A DNA stretch of 59,916 nucleotides from an uncultured Clostridia bacterium (GTDB lineage Bacteria > Bacillota > Clostridia > TANB77 > CAG-508): contig CALXWR010000003.1 in assembly GCA_944392465.1 (NCBI GenBank), positions 1-59,916 on the forward strand, given 5' to 3'. Below are positions 38,449 to 48,030 of this stretch, piece by piece; within the stretch, counting starts at the first letter, position 1, and each line of letters begins with the position of its first letter. The translations under genes and the position numbers were made by a program. Under the pieces are notes generated by a model, which was not told the origin of the DNA, made no database searches, and saw only the letters and a program-made list of their open reading frames with translations.

Positions 38449-39544
38449 CATTTTTCTCATTTTGTACATCTTGACCTTCTTCAACATGGTGTACATATAC
38501 GTTTTGACCAGGATAAGCCATTTTCACTTCTTCCGCTTCCAATACTTTTAAAATATCTTCATTTACTTTTTCTTTAAATTCTAAATAATCCTTATATGCT
38601 ATTATATCTGTATACATATAGGTTATAATGTTTATATTATCCAAACCAATGGTATCAAAATGTACTTGTACTGTATCTTTTGCCACATCATCATTATTAT
38701 TTAGAACAAATCTAATCCTATTAACTATTCTTTCTATTTTGTCTGTATTTGTTTCTAATGGCAACTTAATATTAAGTAAATATCTCCTTTGTTGCATTCT
38801 AGACCAATTTACTACTGTATTTGTTGTAAATAACGAATTCTGTATTGTAACAATTGTATTATCTGAAGTCTTGATTTTTGTAGATCTAAAAGAAATTTCA
38901 ATTACTTCTCCCTCATTTACACCCACAGAAATCCAGTCTCCTACTAGAAATGGTTTATCTGTTATAATTGAAATACCAGACATAATATCTTTAGCAATAT
39001 CTTGAGCCGCTAAGACTACAACAGCACTTACTACTCCAAGACTAGTAACTAAACCAGATAAATCAATACCAAATACATATAAAATCAAAAATGCTGCAAC
39101 TATATATATAACTACTCTCAATATTCTGGAAGTAAAGCTAGCAACAGTTTTATTTCCGTCTCTTTTATCCTCATCTCTTAGTTTTTTAACAATCCCCTTT
39201 TTAGGGTCTACTATATTAATCGCTGCATTTGCAGCTATAAGAATTATTATTATCTTAAAAGCTTTTGTGCAAAATTCCATTGTATTTTCTGGTAATCTAA
39301 TAATTACAATTCCTATATACACACCACAAATTATAAATAAAAGCTTTAATGGCTTAAAAAATGCATTTTCTTTTATTTTTCTTCTATCTTTTTCTTTAAA
39401 CTTAAACATCTTAACAATAATATATGATAAGATTGGACTTAATATGTAAAAAATTCCAATAATTATAAGTGCTACTGCATAATCTAATAATTGTTCTGTT
39501 GTAATATTTTTAAAAAAATTAATTACATTGTTTATTGTTTCCAT
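38441..39544 (-). CDS. MscS-family small-conductance mechanosensitive channel
   Basis: A 367-residue membrane protein with hydrophobic segments near 19-45, 70-90, 95-115 and 140-165, then the pore-lining helix and beta domain with the MscS signature: VTSLGVVSAVVVLAAQDIAK, SGISIITDKPFLVGDWISVG, VIEISFRSTKIKTSDNTIVT. It releases osmolytes on hypo-osmotic shock. ATG with AGGAGAG upstream, 14 bases after trmB. Confidence 0.9.
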   Translation of the reverse strand: METINNVINFFKNITTEQLLDYAVALIIIGIFYILSPILSYIIVKMFKFKEKDRRKIKENAFFKPLKLLFIICGVYIGIVIIRLPENTMEFCTKAFKIIIILIAANAAINIVDPKKGIVKKLRDEDKRDGNKTVASFTSRILRVVIYIVAAFLILYVFGIDLSGLVTSLGVVSAVVVLAAQDIAKDIMSGISIITDKPFLVGDWISVGVNEGEVIEISFRSTKIKTSDNTIVTIQNSLFTTNTVVNWSRMQQRRYLLNIKLPLETNTDKIERIVNRIRFVLNNNDDVAKDTVQVHFDTIGLDNINIITYMYTDIIAYKDYLEFKEKVNEDILKVLEAEEVKMAYPGQNVYVHHVEEGQDVQNEKNVI

Positions 39545-39558
39545 AAATCTCTCCTTTG

Positions 39559-40218
39559 CTATCGTTTACTAGCTATTAGAGCTTTTATTTTTATCCCTTG
39601 CTCTTTAAACATTTGCTCATGTTCAGTTTCTATATTTTCCCAAAATCTAGTTTCATTTACTAAATTATATGTGGTTTTCTCTATTTTAAAACCTGAGTTT
39701 TCAAAATATCTTATGCTATCACTAAACAAATCATCATCATCTGTTTTAAAATATACTTCTGCTCCTTCAGCTAAAAATGTTTTATATTTTTCTAGTTGTC
39801 TTATATGAGTAAGTCTCTTTTTTCTATGTTTTCCTCTAGGCCATGGATTGCAAAAATTAATATAAATTCTCTCTATATTATCTTCTCTATCTAATATATT
39901 ATCAATTCTTTCTATATCATATCTTGTAATATATATGTTATCTATATCTCTTTTTGCCATACTATAAGCTTCTTCAATTTTCCTCTTTGCTAAACCTAGC
40001 ATAGCATCTACTAAATCAATTGCAATATAATTTATATCTGGGTTATATAAAGCAAGTTGAGATATAAATCCTCCTTTTCCACATCCTAATTCTAGATGTA
40101 TTGGATTATCGTTCTTAAATAATTCTTTCCATTTTCCTTTATAATCCTCAGGATTATCTATATAAAACTTACTAGCCTCAAGTTCAGGTCTCGCCCAAGG
40201 TTTAAATCTTATTCGCAT
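39559..40218 (-). CDS. trmB: tRNA (guanine-N7-)-methyltransferase TrmB
   Basis: Uses SAM to form m7G46 in tRNA. It begins MRIRFKPWARPELEASKFYI, then IHLELGCGKGGFISQLA (SAM site), INFCNPWPRGKHRKKRLTH (catalytic PWP region), and ends in the GLTHYNLV-like NLVNETRFWE. The start is taken at 40218, giving 219 residues; an ATG at 40233 lies directly on the AAAGGAGG and would be too close to it. Upstream of mscS, probably co-transcribed. Confidence 0.9.
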   Translation of the reverse strand: MRIRFKPWARPELEASKFYIDNPEDYKGKWKELFKNDNPIHLELGCGKGGFISQLALYNPDINYIAIDLVDAMLGLAKRKIEEAYSMAKRDIDNIYITRYDIERIDNILDREDNIERIYINFCNPWPRGKHRKKRLTHIRQLEKYKTFLAEGAEVYFKTDDDDLFSDSIRYFENSGFKIEKTTYNLVNETRFWENIETEHEQMFKEQGIKIKALIASKR

Positions 40219-40389
40219 TTTGTTATTTGTCATCCTCCTTTTTAACACAAATATTATACCATTAATAATTTATTCTAACAATACTTTCACATAAATTAAT
40301 ATATGAGTATTGAAAATGAGAATGTAAATCGAAACAACCTTCTTGCAAATAAAAGAAAACAAATTAATAATTTCTTAAGTTTTTATTTC

Positions 40390-40417
40390 TTGTTTATTAA
40401 TATTCTTGTGTTATACT
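40390..40417 (+). promoter_or_regulatory. Promoter of the ABC transporter operon
   Basis: TTGTTT (40390-40395), 16-base spacer, TATACT (40412-40417) preceded by TGT, an extended -10. About 25 bases before the ATG at 40441. Confidence 0.5.
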
Positions 40418-40440
40418 TGTTTTGTCAAAGGAGGGATGAT

Positions 40441-41352
40441 ATGCAAAATATAATTTTAAAATGTGAAAATTTGCATAAAAGTTTTAGAAAAAAAGAAATA
40501 TTAAAAGGTGTATCCCTAGAAATACATGAAGGAGATATTTTAGGTTTTATAGGTCCTAATGGTGCAGGTAAAACTACTACAATAAAATTAATACTAGGAC
40601 TACAAAAAATTAATTCTGGAAATGTTGTAATTAATGGGTATAACATAAAATCTCATTTTGAAAAAGCTATTGCTAAAGTAGGTGCAATTATAGAAAATCC
40701 TGATTTATATATGTATATGTCTGGTTTTGATAATCTTAGATTAATTGCAAATTTATATCCACATGTAACTACTACAAGAATTAATGAAGTTATAAAACTA
40801 GTTGGGTTGGAAAAAAGAATTAATGATAAAGTTTCTAAATATTCATTAGGAATGAGACAACGTTTAGGTGTAGCACAAGCAATTCTTCATAAACCTAATT
40901 TACTAATTTTAGATGAGCCTACTAATGGTCTTGACCCTGAAGGTATAAAGGATTTGCGTAAACTTCTAATTAAATTATCCAGTGAAGAACATATGGGAAT
41001 TTTGATTTCTAGTCATAACCTAGCTGAACTTGAAAGTTTTTGTAATAGAGTTTGTATTATAAAAAATGGAGCTATAGTAGAAACTAGTGATTTAGATACT
41101 GTTAAAAAAGAAGCTTCTGAAGGCAATTTTGTTATAGAATTAGATGACGCAAAAAGAGCTAGACTTATTGTTGGAGATATTTCCAATTTACAAGATAATA
41201 CTCATTTACAAGTACATGTAAATAAAGAAAATATTCCTTTTATAATAAAAAAATTAGTTCTTCAAGATTTGAAAATATATTTAATTACTGAAGATATTAT
41301 TAGCTTAGAAGATGCTTTTTTGAAAAAGACTGGGGGTAATGTTATTGATTAA
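40441..41352 (+). CDS. ABC transporter ATP-binding protein (BcrA-type)
   Basis: A 303-residue ATPase with Walker A GPNGAGKTTT, Q-loop region ENPDLYMYMSGF, signature SLGMRQRLG and Walker B LLILDEPTNGLDPEG. The C-terminal extension after residue 225 is typical of ABC-2 exporters such as BcrA. The start at 40441 follows AAAGGAGGGATGAT; the frame is open further upstream but without a ribosome-binding site. It overlaps the permease gene by 14 bases. Substrate unknown. Confidence 0.93.
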   Translation: MQNIILKCENLHKSFRKKEILKGVSLEIHEGDILGFIGPNGAGKTTTIKLILGLQKINSGNVVINGYNIKSHFEKAIAKVGAIIENPDLYMYMSGFDNLRLIANLYPHVTTTRINEVIKLVGLEKRINDKVSKYSLGMRQRLGVAQAILHKPNLLILDEPTNGLDPEGIKDLRKLLIKLSSEEHMGILISSHNLAELESFCNRVCIIKNGAIVETSDLDTVKKEASEGNFVIELDDAKRARLIVGDISNLQDNTHLQVHVNKENIPFIIKKLVLQDLKIYLITEDIISLEDAFLKKTGGNVID

Positions 41353-42805
41353 TTTAATAAGAAATGAGTTTAAAAAAATATTTAAGAAAAAGACTATTTA
41401 TATTTTACTAATTATAACTATTGGATATATTATACTTTCTAACATAATGACTAAAATTACTAATGATTATCAAAACAGTTTTTATTTTTATGGTGATGGC
41501 GATTTAGAATACTACGAGGCAAGACTTAAAGACTTAGATCCAAATAATATTTCTGATTTATCTGATTATGTTGATTGTAAGAAAAATATTGAATTAATAA
41601 ATCTTGCAGAGCATTATGATGAAAACAGTTGGCAAGTTTATATAATTTATTCCAATATTCATGCTTTTTTAAACACAATAATAGAACATGAATACTCAAA
41701 TGAAATAACTGATGAAGCATATGAAGAAGCCAAAAAATCTTATGATGAGGCCATAAAAAAGTTAAATGAAAATGATTGGAAATACTTTGTAGAAAAAGAT
41801 TTAGAGACTATAAATTCTTCTTTAAATCAACAATATGAGTTAAAAAATTCTACTAAAGATTCTAAAGAATTAGAACAAATTAATCAAACAATTTATAGTT
41901 TAGAAGTAGAAAAAAGAATAAACGAATGGAGACTAGAAAAAAATATAGATTATGGAGCTAGCTTTTTAAATAGTGCTATAAATGAATATTCAAATAGTAT
42001 GACTATGTTAGCCGATTACACTTCCAAAAATATAAATGAGCTTGATTCCCAGGAATTGCAAGAATATAGATCATTCATTGAATCAGCTAATATAAATAAA
42101 TACTATATAGAAAATAATTTATCCTTAGATTCTAATAGTCGAAATATATTTTTAAATTTATTTGGAAATTATGAAGTATTTATTATTCTAATTGGAATAG
42201 TTATAGCAGGTTCTATAGTTAGTGAAGAATTCAACAGAGGTACTATAAAATTGTTGCTTGTTAAACCATATAATAGATTAAAAATATTAATGTCAAAATT
42301 TATAGTTTGTATATTAATACTATTATTATCTATCGGTGTAATTTATTTTTCTCAACTATTAATTGGCGGATTAATCAATGGATTTGACGGGCTCGCTTCC
42401 CCTGCAATTGTATACGACTTTAATGCAAATATTGTAAAAGAAATAAATATTTTTGGATATGTAGCATTACTCGGTATATGTAAACTACCTATATATATTT
42501 TGCTAACAACTCTTGCATTTACTTGTAGCACATTATTTACAAATACCGCGATTTCAGTTGCTGTTCCATTTTTAGGATATATTGCCTCTTCTATAATAAA
42601 TCAGTTTGCAATTGTATACAATTTAAGATGGATTATTTATTTCGTAACACCTAACTGGGATTTATCATATTATTTGTTTGGCGGTGTTCCTCTTTTTAAA
42701 GGCTTAACTTTGGCATTTTCTATTATAATATGTATAATTTATCTAATATTACTTTTAACAATTAGCTCTATAGTATTTAAAAAAAGAGATATAAAAAATA
42801 TATAA
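41339..42805 (+). CDS. ABC-2 type permease
   Basis: A 488-residue partner of the preceding ATPase. Helix 1 (KTIYILLIITIGYIILSNIM) near 17-36, a long extracytoplasmic domain rich in Asp/Glu/Lys (about 40-270), then five helices from IFLNLFGNYEVFIILIGIVI on, including SEEFNRGTIKLLLVKPYNR, the ABC-2 coupling motif. Overlap with the ATPase gene implies coupled translation. Lantibiotic/bacitracin immunity is one possibility. Confidence 0.87.
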   Translation: MLLINLIRNEFKKIFKKKTIYILLIITIGYIILSNIMTKITNDYQNSFYFYGDGDLEYYEARLKDLDPNNISDLSDYVDCKKNIELINLAEHYDENSWQVYIIYSNIHAFLNTIIEHEYSNEITDEAYEEAKKSYDEAIKKLNENDWKYFVEKDLETINSSLNQQYELKNSTKDSKELEQINQTIYSLEVEKRINEWRLEKNIDYGASFLNSAINEYSNSMTMLADYTSKNINELDSQELQEYRSFIESANINKYYIENNLSLDSNSRNIFLNLFGNYEVFIILIGIVIAGSIVSEEFNRGTIKLLLVKPYNRLKILMSKFIVCILILLLSIGVIYFSQLLIGGLINGFDGLASPAIVYDFNANIVKEINIFGYVALLGICKLPIYILLTTLAFTCSTLFTNTAISVAVPFLGYIASSIINQFAIVYNLRWIIYFVTPNWDLSYYLFGGVPLFKGLTLAFSIIICIIYLILLLTISSIVFKKRDIKNI

Positions 42806-42833
42806 AGCAATTGGGAAATATCCCAATTGCTTA
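42804..42833 (+). terminator. Terminator of the ABC transporter operon
   Basis: AAGCAATTGGGA / TCCCAATTGCTT perfect 12-bp stem with a 4-base loop and ATTTC after it, right at the permease stop codon. Confidence 0.7.
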
Positions 42834-42836
42834 TTT

Positions 42837-42868
42837 CTGTAATAGAAAATGAAATTTTTCTATTACAG
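42837..42868. repeat. Inverted repeat, first copy of a recurring type
   Basis: CTGTAATAGAAA ... TTTCTATTACAG, 12-base arms. Nearly the same arms (TGTAATAGAAAATTT) occur at 45723-45756. It could act as a terminator of the convergent minus-strand gene, but no T-run follows closely. Confidence 0.5.
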
Positions 42869-42881
42869 ATTATTTTGAGTT

Positions 42882-43961
42882 TTAATCTCTTACATATTCA
42901 TTCATTGGTTTTACTAAATATTTTAATTCATCTAATTTATCTGTTGAAACATAACCAGGTTTACCATTTATTACATCTGGTATTCTATTTACTATAGTTG
43001 CACATGTTAATTCTACTGTACTTGGTCTTGAAACAACTATTGTAGTATTTGGTTCTCCTTCTATAGTCCATTCATTTTTGTCATAATCTTCTTTTGAATA
43101 TACTTTACCTATACATTGTGTTTCTAAGGTAATTCCTTCTTTTGTTTTTGTTGTAACAACAGCACTCATTCCTGTTGCCATTCCTTTTTTTACAGTCATT
43201 CCTAATGTAGATGATTCTATATCTTCTTTGTAAGTTTGTGGTACACATTCTTGTGTTTGACTTATCGGTGTTAATCCCAATTTTGAGCATAGCCATCCAT
43301 TTACATTCCACATATATGATGGTGCATATTCTCCAGAATTAATTACTTTTTGTCTTTCTTCTTCACTTATTCTATCTAGTGAAGCAACTTCTTTATCAAA
43401 TTCTTCAAGAGTTAGTCCAGCTCCATGAGCTTTAGCTAATGCAATTCCATAATCTTCTACATTGTATGAAGAACTACCTTTTATTTTTGTTATTTTCTGA
43501 GTTGAACCAGCAATACTACTAATTAGCTCTCCCCAATAAACATCTTGGTATCCGCTTCCTGTTATTGTACAACCATTTTCTTTTGCTAATTTATCTATTT
43601 CATCTGTTACTGTAGGATTTGAATTAAATGGGAAGAAAGCTTCCTCACATGTAGATATTGCATTTATCCCAAGTCTTGCACAAAGCATAAAAGCATCTTT
43701 TATATCATTTAATAAACTCATTGTTGTTACTATTACTATGTCTGGCTTTGCTTCTTTTAGTAAGGTTTCTGCATTCTTCACATCTGTAACAAGTACTCCA
43801 GTATTTTCTATGCCCATTATTTCACCTATGTCCTTACCAATAACTGCTGGGTTCATGTCAACAGCCCCAACTATCTCTCCTCCTTTTTCTAATACATAAC
43901 GCATTGTATAAACTGACATTTTTCCTGTTCCATATTGTACAACTCTAACTTTTCTTTCCAT
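42882..43961 (-). CDS. Diaminopentanoate dehydrogenase-like oxidoreductase (DapB-like fold)
   Basis: A 359-residue protein with an N-terminal Rossmann fold (VRVVQYGTGKMSVYTMRYVL; GAVDMNPAVIGKDIGEIMGI), followed by GINAISTCEEAFFPFNSNP and GSGYQDVYWGELISSIAGS. This matches the dihydrodipicolinate-reductase-like family that includes 2,4-diaminopentanoate dehydrogenase of clostridial ornithine fermentation. No ornithine-degradation genes are next to it, so the substrate is uncertain. Monocistronic, GAAAGGAG before the ATG. Confidence 0.75.
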   Translation of the reverse strand: MERKVRVVQYGTGKMSVYTMRYVLEKGGEIVGAVDMNPAVIGKDIGEIMGIENTGVLVTDVKNAETLLKEAKPDIVIVTTMSLLNDIKDAFMLCARLGINAISTCEEAFFPFNSNPTVTDEIDKLAKENGCTITGSGYQDVYWGELISSIAGSTQKITKIKGSSSYNVEDYGIALAKAHGAGLTLEEFDKEVASLDRISEEERQKVINSGEYAPSYMWNVNGWLCSKLGLTPISQTQECVPQTYKEDIESSTLGMTVKKGMATGMSAVVTTKTKEGITLETQCIGKVYSKEDYDKNEWTIEGEPNTTIVVSRPSTVELTCATIVNRIPDVINGKPGYVSTDKLDELKYLVKPMNEYVRD

Positions 43962-43994
43962 ATCTTTTGTTTCTCCTTTCTTTTTTATAGTTAG

Positions 43995-44003
43995 ATTATA
44001 TCA
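43995..44003 (-). promoter_or_regulatory. Extended -10 promoter of the dehydrogenase gene
   Basis: TGA-TATAAT on the minus strand, about 35 bases before the ATG. An inverted repeat (AATTCTCTTATTTT and complement, about 44007-44041) lies just upstream, probably ending the dnaJ-like gene transcript, though its T-run lies on the other strand. Confidence 0.5.
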
Positions 44004-44058
44004 TTAATTCTCTTATTTTATACAAAAAAATAAGAGAATTTTTTTATTTTCTCCTATT

Positions 44059-44781
44059 TTAACTAAAAATTGATGTTATAAAATTCCATATTCCTCTAAA
44101 GATTCCTGTTACTATTGAGATTACAATATTTACAAAAGCTCTTATTATTGGATTACTCTCATAAAAATTAATTAGCCAATTACGTGTTGGTGGAAATAAC
44201 CATAATAAAAATATAAAAACTACAAATATTGCTATAACTAATAGTAAATCTTTTGTTTTTTCTTTTGTCCAATTTTCTTTTACTTTATATCCAAGACTTC
44301 TTAAATAATTATTGTATGCATTAGCATATTCCTTATTTAAGTTATCCTGCATTTTTCTCCTCTGCTCTTCCTCTTCCTTCCTTAATTTCTGTTCATATTT
44401 CATTCTATCAATATCATAATTAAAATCTGGATTATGTACTGATTGATTATTTATATTATTATATGTTGCTCCTGTATACCCTTGATTATTTTGACCATAT
44501 ACATTTTGCTGACTTGCCTGTCTTCTCAACTCCTCTTCTCTTCGTGCTTGCTCTCTTTCTGAAGCCAATTCATCATCATATTTCTTTTTCTTTCCCTCGT
44601 CTCCTAATATATCATATGCCTCATTTATTTCTTTCATTTTATCTTCTGCATGTTTCTTTTCTTCAGGAGGTTGTAAATCTGGATGATATTTTTTCACAAG
44701 TATTTTATATGCTTTTTCTATTACTTCTGGTGAAGCATTTTCGCTTACCTCTAGTATTTCATAAAAAGTCTTTTTTGACAT
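44059..44781 (-). CDS. J-domain protein with C-terminal membrane anchor
   Basis: A 240-residue protein: J domain at about 1-70 ([23 protein letters not shown] in [28 protein letters not shown]), an Asn/Gln-rich linker, a charged coiled-coil stretch ([20 protein letters not shown]), and hydrophobic segments near 178-193 ([18 protein letters not shown]) and the C-terminus. It lacks the zinc-finger and substrate domains of DnaJ, so it is a membrane-anchored DnaK partner rather than DnaJ itself. Confidence 0.88.
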   Translation of the reverse strand: MSKKTFYEILEVSENASPEVIEKAYKILVKKYHPDLQPPEEKKHAEDKMKEINEAYDILGDEGKKKKYDDELASEREQARREEELRRQASQQNVYGQNNQGYTGATYNNINNQSVHNPDFNYDIDRMKYEQKLRKEEEEQRRKMQDNLNKEYANAYNNYLRSLGYKVKENWTKEKTKDLLLVIAIFVVFIFLLWLFPPTRNWLINFYESNPIIRAFVNIVISIVTGIFRGIWNFITSIFS

Positions 44782-44860
44782 TTATTTTCCCCTTATTTAG
44801 TACAATTTTTTTTATTATATCATTAAAATATTAAAAATGATAGTATTTTTCTTAGATTTA

Positions 44861-44869
44861 TGATATAAT
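44861..44869 (+). promoter_or_regulatory. Extended -10 promoter of the DUF4364 gene
   Basis: TGA-TATAAT on the plus strand, 33 bases before the TTG start. No clear -35. Confidence 0.5.
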
Positions 44870-44901
44870 TTTTTTGAATTCTTACAAAGAGGTGATAACA
44901 T

Positions 44902-45687
44902 TTGAAATTAGCATCTAATGATGAAACATTAGCAGAAAGCAAAGTATTAATTTTGTATATACTTAATAGCGTACAAAAAGCAATAAATAATAATACTTTA
45001 TATAAAATTGTTCTTTCAGTTTTAGATATGAATTATTTTTATTTTCAACAATTTTTGTTGGATTTAATAAAAAGTGATTTTGTGCTTACATATAATCAAG
45101 AAGAACAAAGTATGTATTTAATAACAGAAAAAGGAATTAGAACTTTAGAACTTACAGAAGATATACTTCCTGGTATATTAAAATTACAAGTTGATACAAA
45201 TTTAAAATATGCTTTAGATGATGCAAACGAAGAAAGTTCTATTGTTGCAGAATATACTCCTATAAATGAAAATTATTATAATGTAACATGCAAAATTATG
45301 GAAAATAACGAATGTCTTTTTGAGGTAAAAACTTTTGCCGGATCTAGAGAACAGGCAAAGCAAATTGTTGAAAACTGGAAGAAACATGCTGGAACAATGT
45401 ATCCAAATTTATTAGGTATTTTAACTGAAGATTTTGGAGATGAAGATGAACCAGAAGAGCAACTTACACATATTCAAGAAAATATTATTGGTTCACCAAG
45501 AGATGTATATAATTATGATGTTATAAATAGAAATATTCAAGAAAATAATTCTCAGGAATCTGATTCAGCCTCTGATAAAAATACTTTAAGTAATAGCTCA
45601 GATGTTATAGAAGGCAATATGAATATTTTTGATTTAATTGATAATAGTCAAAATTATAATAATAAATCTGACAAAAAAAACAAATAG
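44902..45687 (+). CDS. DUF4364 family protein
   Basis: A 261-residue cytosolic protein. The first 170 residues match DUF4364: SKVLILYILNSVQKAINNNT, YFYFQQFLLDLIKSDFVLTY (winged-helix-like), YLITEKGIRTLELTEDILP, and a beta-rich part ending NWKKHAGTMYPNLLGIL. The remaining 90 residues are acidic, Asn/Ser-rich and probably disordered. The start is TTG at 44902 behind GAGGTGATAACA. Family function unknown; the helix-turn-helix-like start suggests DNA binding. Confidence 0.8.
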   Translation: MKLASNDETLAESKVLILYILNSVQKAINNNTLYKIVLSVLDMNYFYFQQFLLDLIKSDFVLTYNQEEQSMYLITEKGIRTLELTEDILPGILKLQVDTNLKYALDDANEESSIVAEYTPINENYYNVTCKIMENNECLFEVKTFAGSREQAKQIVENWKKHAGTMYPNLLGILTEDFGDEDEPEEQLTHIQENIIGSPRDVYNYDVINRNIQENNSQESDSASDKNTLSNSSDVIEGNMNIFDLIDNSQNYNNKSDKKNK

Positions 45688-45724
45688 CAAAACCTATTTA
45701 ATTAATGTTGCTATTTGTTTTTTG
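45679..45724 (+). terminator. Terminator of the DUF4364 gene
   Basis: AACAAATAGCAA / TTGCTATTTGTT stem with TTTTG on the plus strand, overlapping the last codons and stop. Confidence 0.75.
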
Positions 45725-45756
45725 TAATAGAAAATTTTCCTAAATTTTCTATTACA
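45723..45756. repeat. Inverted repeat, second copy of the recurring type
   Basis: TGTAATAGAAAATTT, 4-base loop, then its exact complement (15-base arms). Its outer 11 bases equal those of 42837-42868. It lies between convergent genes, but neither flank has a good T-run. Confidence 0.5.
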
Positions 45757-45807
45757 TAAATTTATTCTTATTTCTTAACAATTTTATTTCTTGCAGTTTT
45801 AATTTTT

Positions 45808-47253
45808 CTAGTACTGTCTTCCCCAAACTACCATTTTGGTAGCTGGTTTTCCACAACATACACACTTATCACCTAAATTTTCTTGTTCAAATGGAATACA
45901 TCTAGACTTGGCTCCAGTAATTTCATGAATTTTTTCTTCACACTCTGCATCTCCGCACCACATAGTTTTAACATAGCCCTGATTTGTATTTATATTATTA
46001 ATAAATTCATCCATATTATGTGCTATAGTTGTTTTTTCTTTTACTCTTTGCTCACACATATCATACATGTTTCTTTGTATATCTTCTAAAATTTTATTTA
46101 GCTTTTCTGATAATTCATTTAAATCAACTTCAATTTTCTCTAAAGTATCTCTTCTTACAATTATACATTTTCCTGCTTCTATGTCTCTTGGGCCAATTTC
46201 AATTCTTACAGGAACACCTTTCATTTCCCAATCGTTAAATTTATATCCAGGTGAATATTGTTCTCTTAAATCTAATTCAACTCTATAATTTTCTTGCAAA
46301 TTATTATATAGCTCTTCCGCCTTTTCTTTAACTCCATCTTTATGAACTGCAATAGGAATAATTACAACTTGAATTGGTGCAACTCTTGGTGGCAATTTCA
46401 ATCCTCTATTATCTCCATGTGCCATTATTACAGCTCCTATAAGTCTAGTACTAATTCCCCAAGATGTTTGATATGCAAACTCTTCTTTTCCTTCTCTGTT
46501 TTGGAATTTTATATCAAATGGTTTTGTAAAATTTTGTCCTAAATAATGTGATGTACCACCTTGAAGAGCCCTTCCATCATGCATTAATGTCTCTACAGTA
46601 TATGTTGCTTCAGCTCCTGCGAATTGCTCTGTTTTTGTTTTTCTACCTTTTAATACAGGTATTGCTAACAAATTTTCAATAACATCTGCATATACTTCAA
46701 GCATCTCTAATGTAAATTCTTGTGCTTCTTTTGAAGTTTCATGTATTGTATGACCTTCTTGCCATAAAAATTCTCTTGAACGTAAAAAAGGTCTAGTTTC
46801 TTTTTCCCATCTTAAAACATTGCACCATTGATTATATAAATATGGCAAATCTCTCCATGAACTCAACCATTTTGCATACATTGTTGAGAAAATAGTTTCT
46901 GAGGTAGGTCTTACACATAATTTTTCCTCTAACTCTTCTCCTCCTCCCATAGTTACCCAAGCAACTTCTGGTGCAAACCCTTCTACATGGTCTTTCTCCT
47001 TTTCTAACAAACTCTCTGGAATAAGAACTGGCATAGACAAATTTTTAACTCCATGCTCTTTAAATCTTTCATCCGCATATTTTTGTATGTTTTCCCATAT
47101 AGCATAACCATAAGGCCTAATTGCTATAAATCCTTTTACTGCTGTATAATCAGCAAGTTCTGCTTTTAATACAATATCTGTATACCATTTAGCAAAATCT
47201 TCTTCTATATTAGTAATTTCCTTTACAAACTCTTTTTTATTATTATCTTTCAC
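45808..47253 (-). CDS. proS: Prolyl-tRNA synthetase (ProS type 3)
   Basis: Charges tRNA-Pro. The 481-residue protein is the shorter archaeal/eukaryote-like form without the bacterial editing insert. Class II motifs: GFIAIRPYGYAIWENIQKYA (motif 1), CVRPTSETIFSTMYAKW and RDLPYLYNQWCNVLRWEKET (motif 2), and GISTRLIGAVIMAHGDNRGL (motif 3). A C-terminal anticodon-binding domain and zinc-like domain (CGDAECEEKI; CVCCGKPA) follow. It lies 15 bases after scpB; no T-box leader was found. Confidence 0.95.
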   Translation of the reverse strand: MKDNNKKEFVKEITNIEEDFAKWYTDIVLKAELADYTAVKGFIAIRPYGYAIWENIQKYADERFKEHGVKNLSMPVLIPESLLEKEKDHVEGFAPEVAWVTMGGGEELEEKLCVRPTSETIFSTMYAKWLSSWRDLPYLYNQWCNVLRWEKETRPFLRSREFLWQEGHTIHETSKEAQEFTLEMLEVYADVIENLLAIPVLKGRKTKTEQFAGAEATYTVETLMHDGRALQGGTSHYLGQNFTKPFDIKFQNREGKEEFAYQTSWGISTRLIGAVIMAHGDNRGLKLPPRVAPIQVVIIPIAVHKDGVKEKAEELYNNLQENYRVELDLREQYSPGYKFNDWEMKGVPVRIEIGPRDIEAGKCIIVRRDTLEKIEVDLNELSEKLNKILEDIQRNMYDMCEQRVKEKTTIAHNMDEFINNINTNQGYVKTMWCGDAECEEKIHEITGAKSRCIPFEQENLGDKCVCCGKPATKMVVWGRQY

Positions 47254-47268
47254 ACTAATCGCTCCTTT

Positions 47269-47904
47269 TTAGTTTAAATTTTCTTTTTTTATATCTTCAT
47301 TATTGTTACTTACATCTTCCCTTTCGGGCATTGGAGCCTCTTCTACATTTTCTATTATTTCATCTATTACTATTTGCTTATTTTCATCTAATTTATATCT
47401 TGGAAGATCTGGCAATTCATCCAAACTTGATATTCCAAACATCTTCAAAAACTCATTTGTTGTTTTATATGTTGTTGGTCTTCCTGGAGCATCAAGTTTA
47501 CCAGCTTCTTCTATTAATTCATAATCCAATAATTTATATATGGTTCCATCTGAATTAACTCCCCTTATAGATTCAATCTCTGCCCTAGTTATACGAGGAT
47601 TATATGCTATAATGGATAAAGTTTCTAAAGCTGCATTTGATAAATTTGGCTTATTTCTCTTATCAAAAATAGGATAAATATAATCATAATATTCTTTTTT
47701 TGTACATAATTGATATGCATCATTTAAGTTAATAATTGAAAGTCCTCTATTTTCATTTTGATAGTCTAATTTTAAACTCTCCACAGCATTAATAATTTCT
47801 TCAGAACTAAGTTCTAAAGAAGACATTAACTCACTAATTTTAACTTCTCTACCTGCTGCAAATAAAATTGCTTCAATTACTCCTTTTATTTTATCTATTT
47901 CCAT
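47269..47904 (-). CDS. scpB: Segregation and condensation protein ScpB
   Basis: Kleisin-associated subunit of the SMC-ScpAB chromosome condensin. The 211-residue protein has tandem winged helices: IKGVIEAILFAAGREVKISE, then NAALETLSIIAYNPRITRAE and SIRGVNSDGTIYKLLDYELI, with GRPTTYKTTNEFLKMFGISS, all typical of ScpB. An acidic tail follows. scpA is not in the window. Probably co-transcribed with proS. Confidence 0.93.
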   Translation of the reverse strand: MEIDKIKGVIEAILFAAGREVKISELMSSLELSSEEIINAVESLKLDYQNENRGLSIINLNDAYQLCTKKEYYDYIYPIFDKRNKPNLSNAALETLSIIAYNPRITRAEIESIRGVNSDGTIYKLLDYELIEEAGKLDAPGRPTTYKTTNEFLKMFGISSLDELPDLPRYKLDENKQIVIDEIIENVEEAPMPEREDVSNNNEDIKKENLN

Positions 47905-48030
47905 TCCTATTCCCTTGCTAATATTTTTTTGCCATATATTTTATCATTTTTTTTATTTAATGTAAACAGCTTGACTTTATTAATTTCAACATTTATAATT
48001 AAAAATAGTTATAGTAAGGAGGTTTCACAT

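Noticed and set aside
47254..47268. T-box leader before proS
   Set aside because: scpB ends 15 bases upstream and no T-box motif is present before scpB either.
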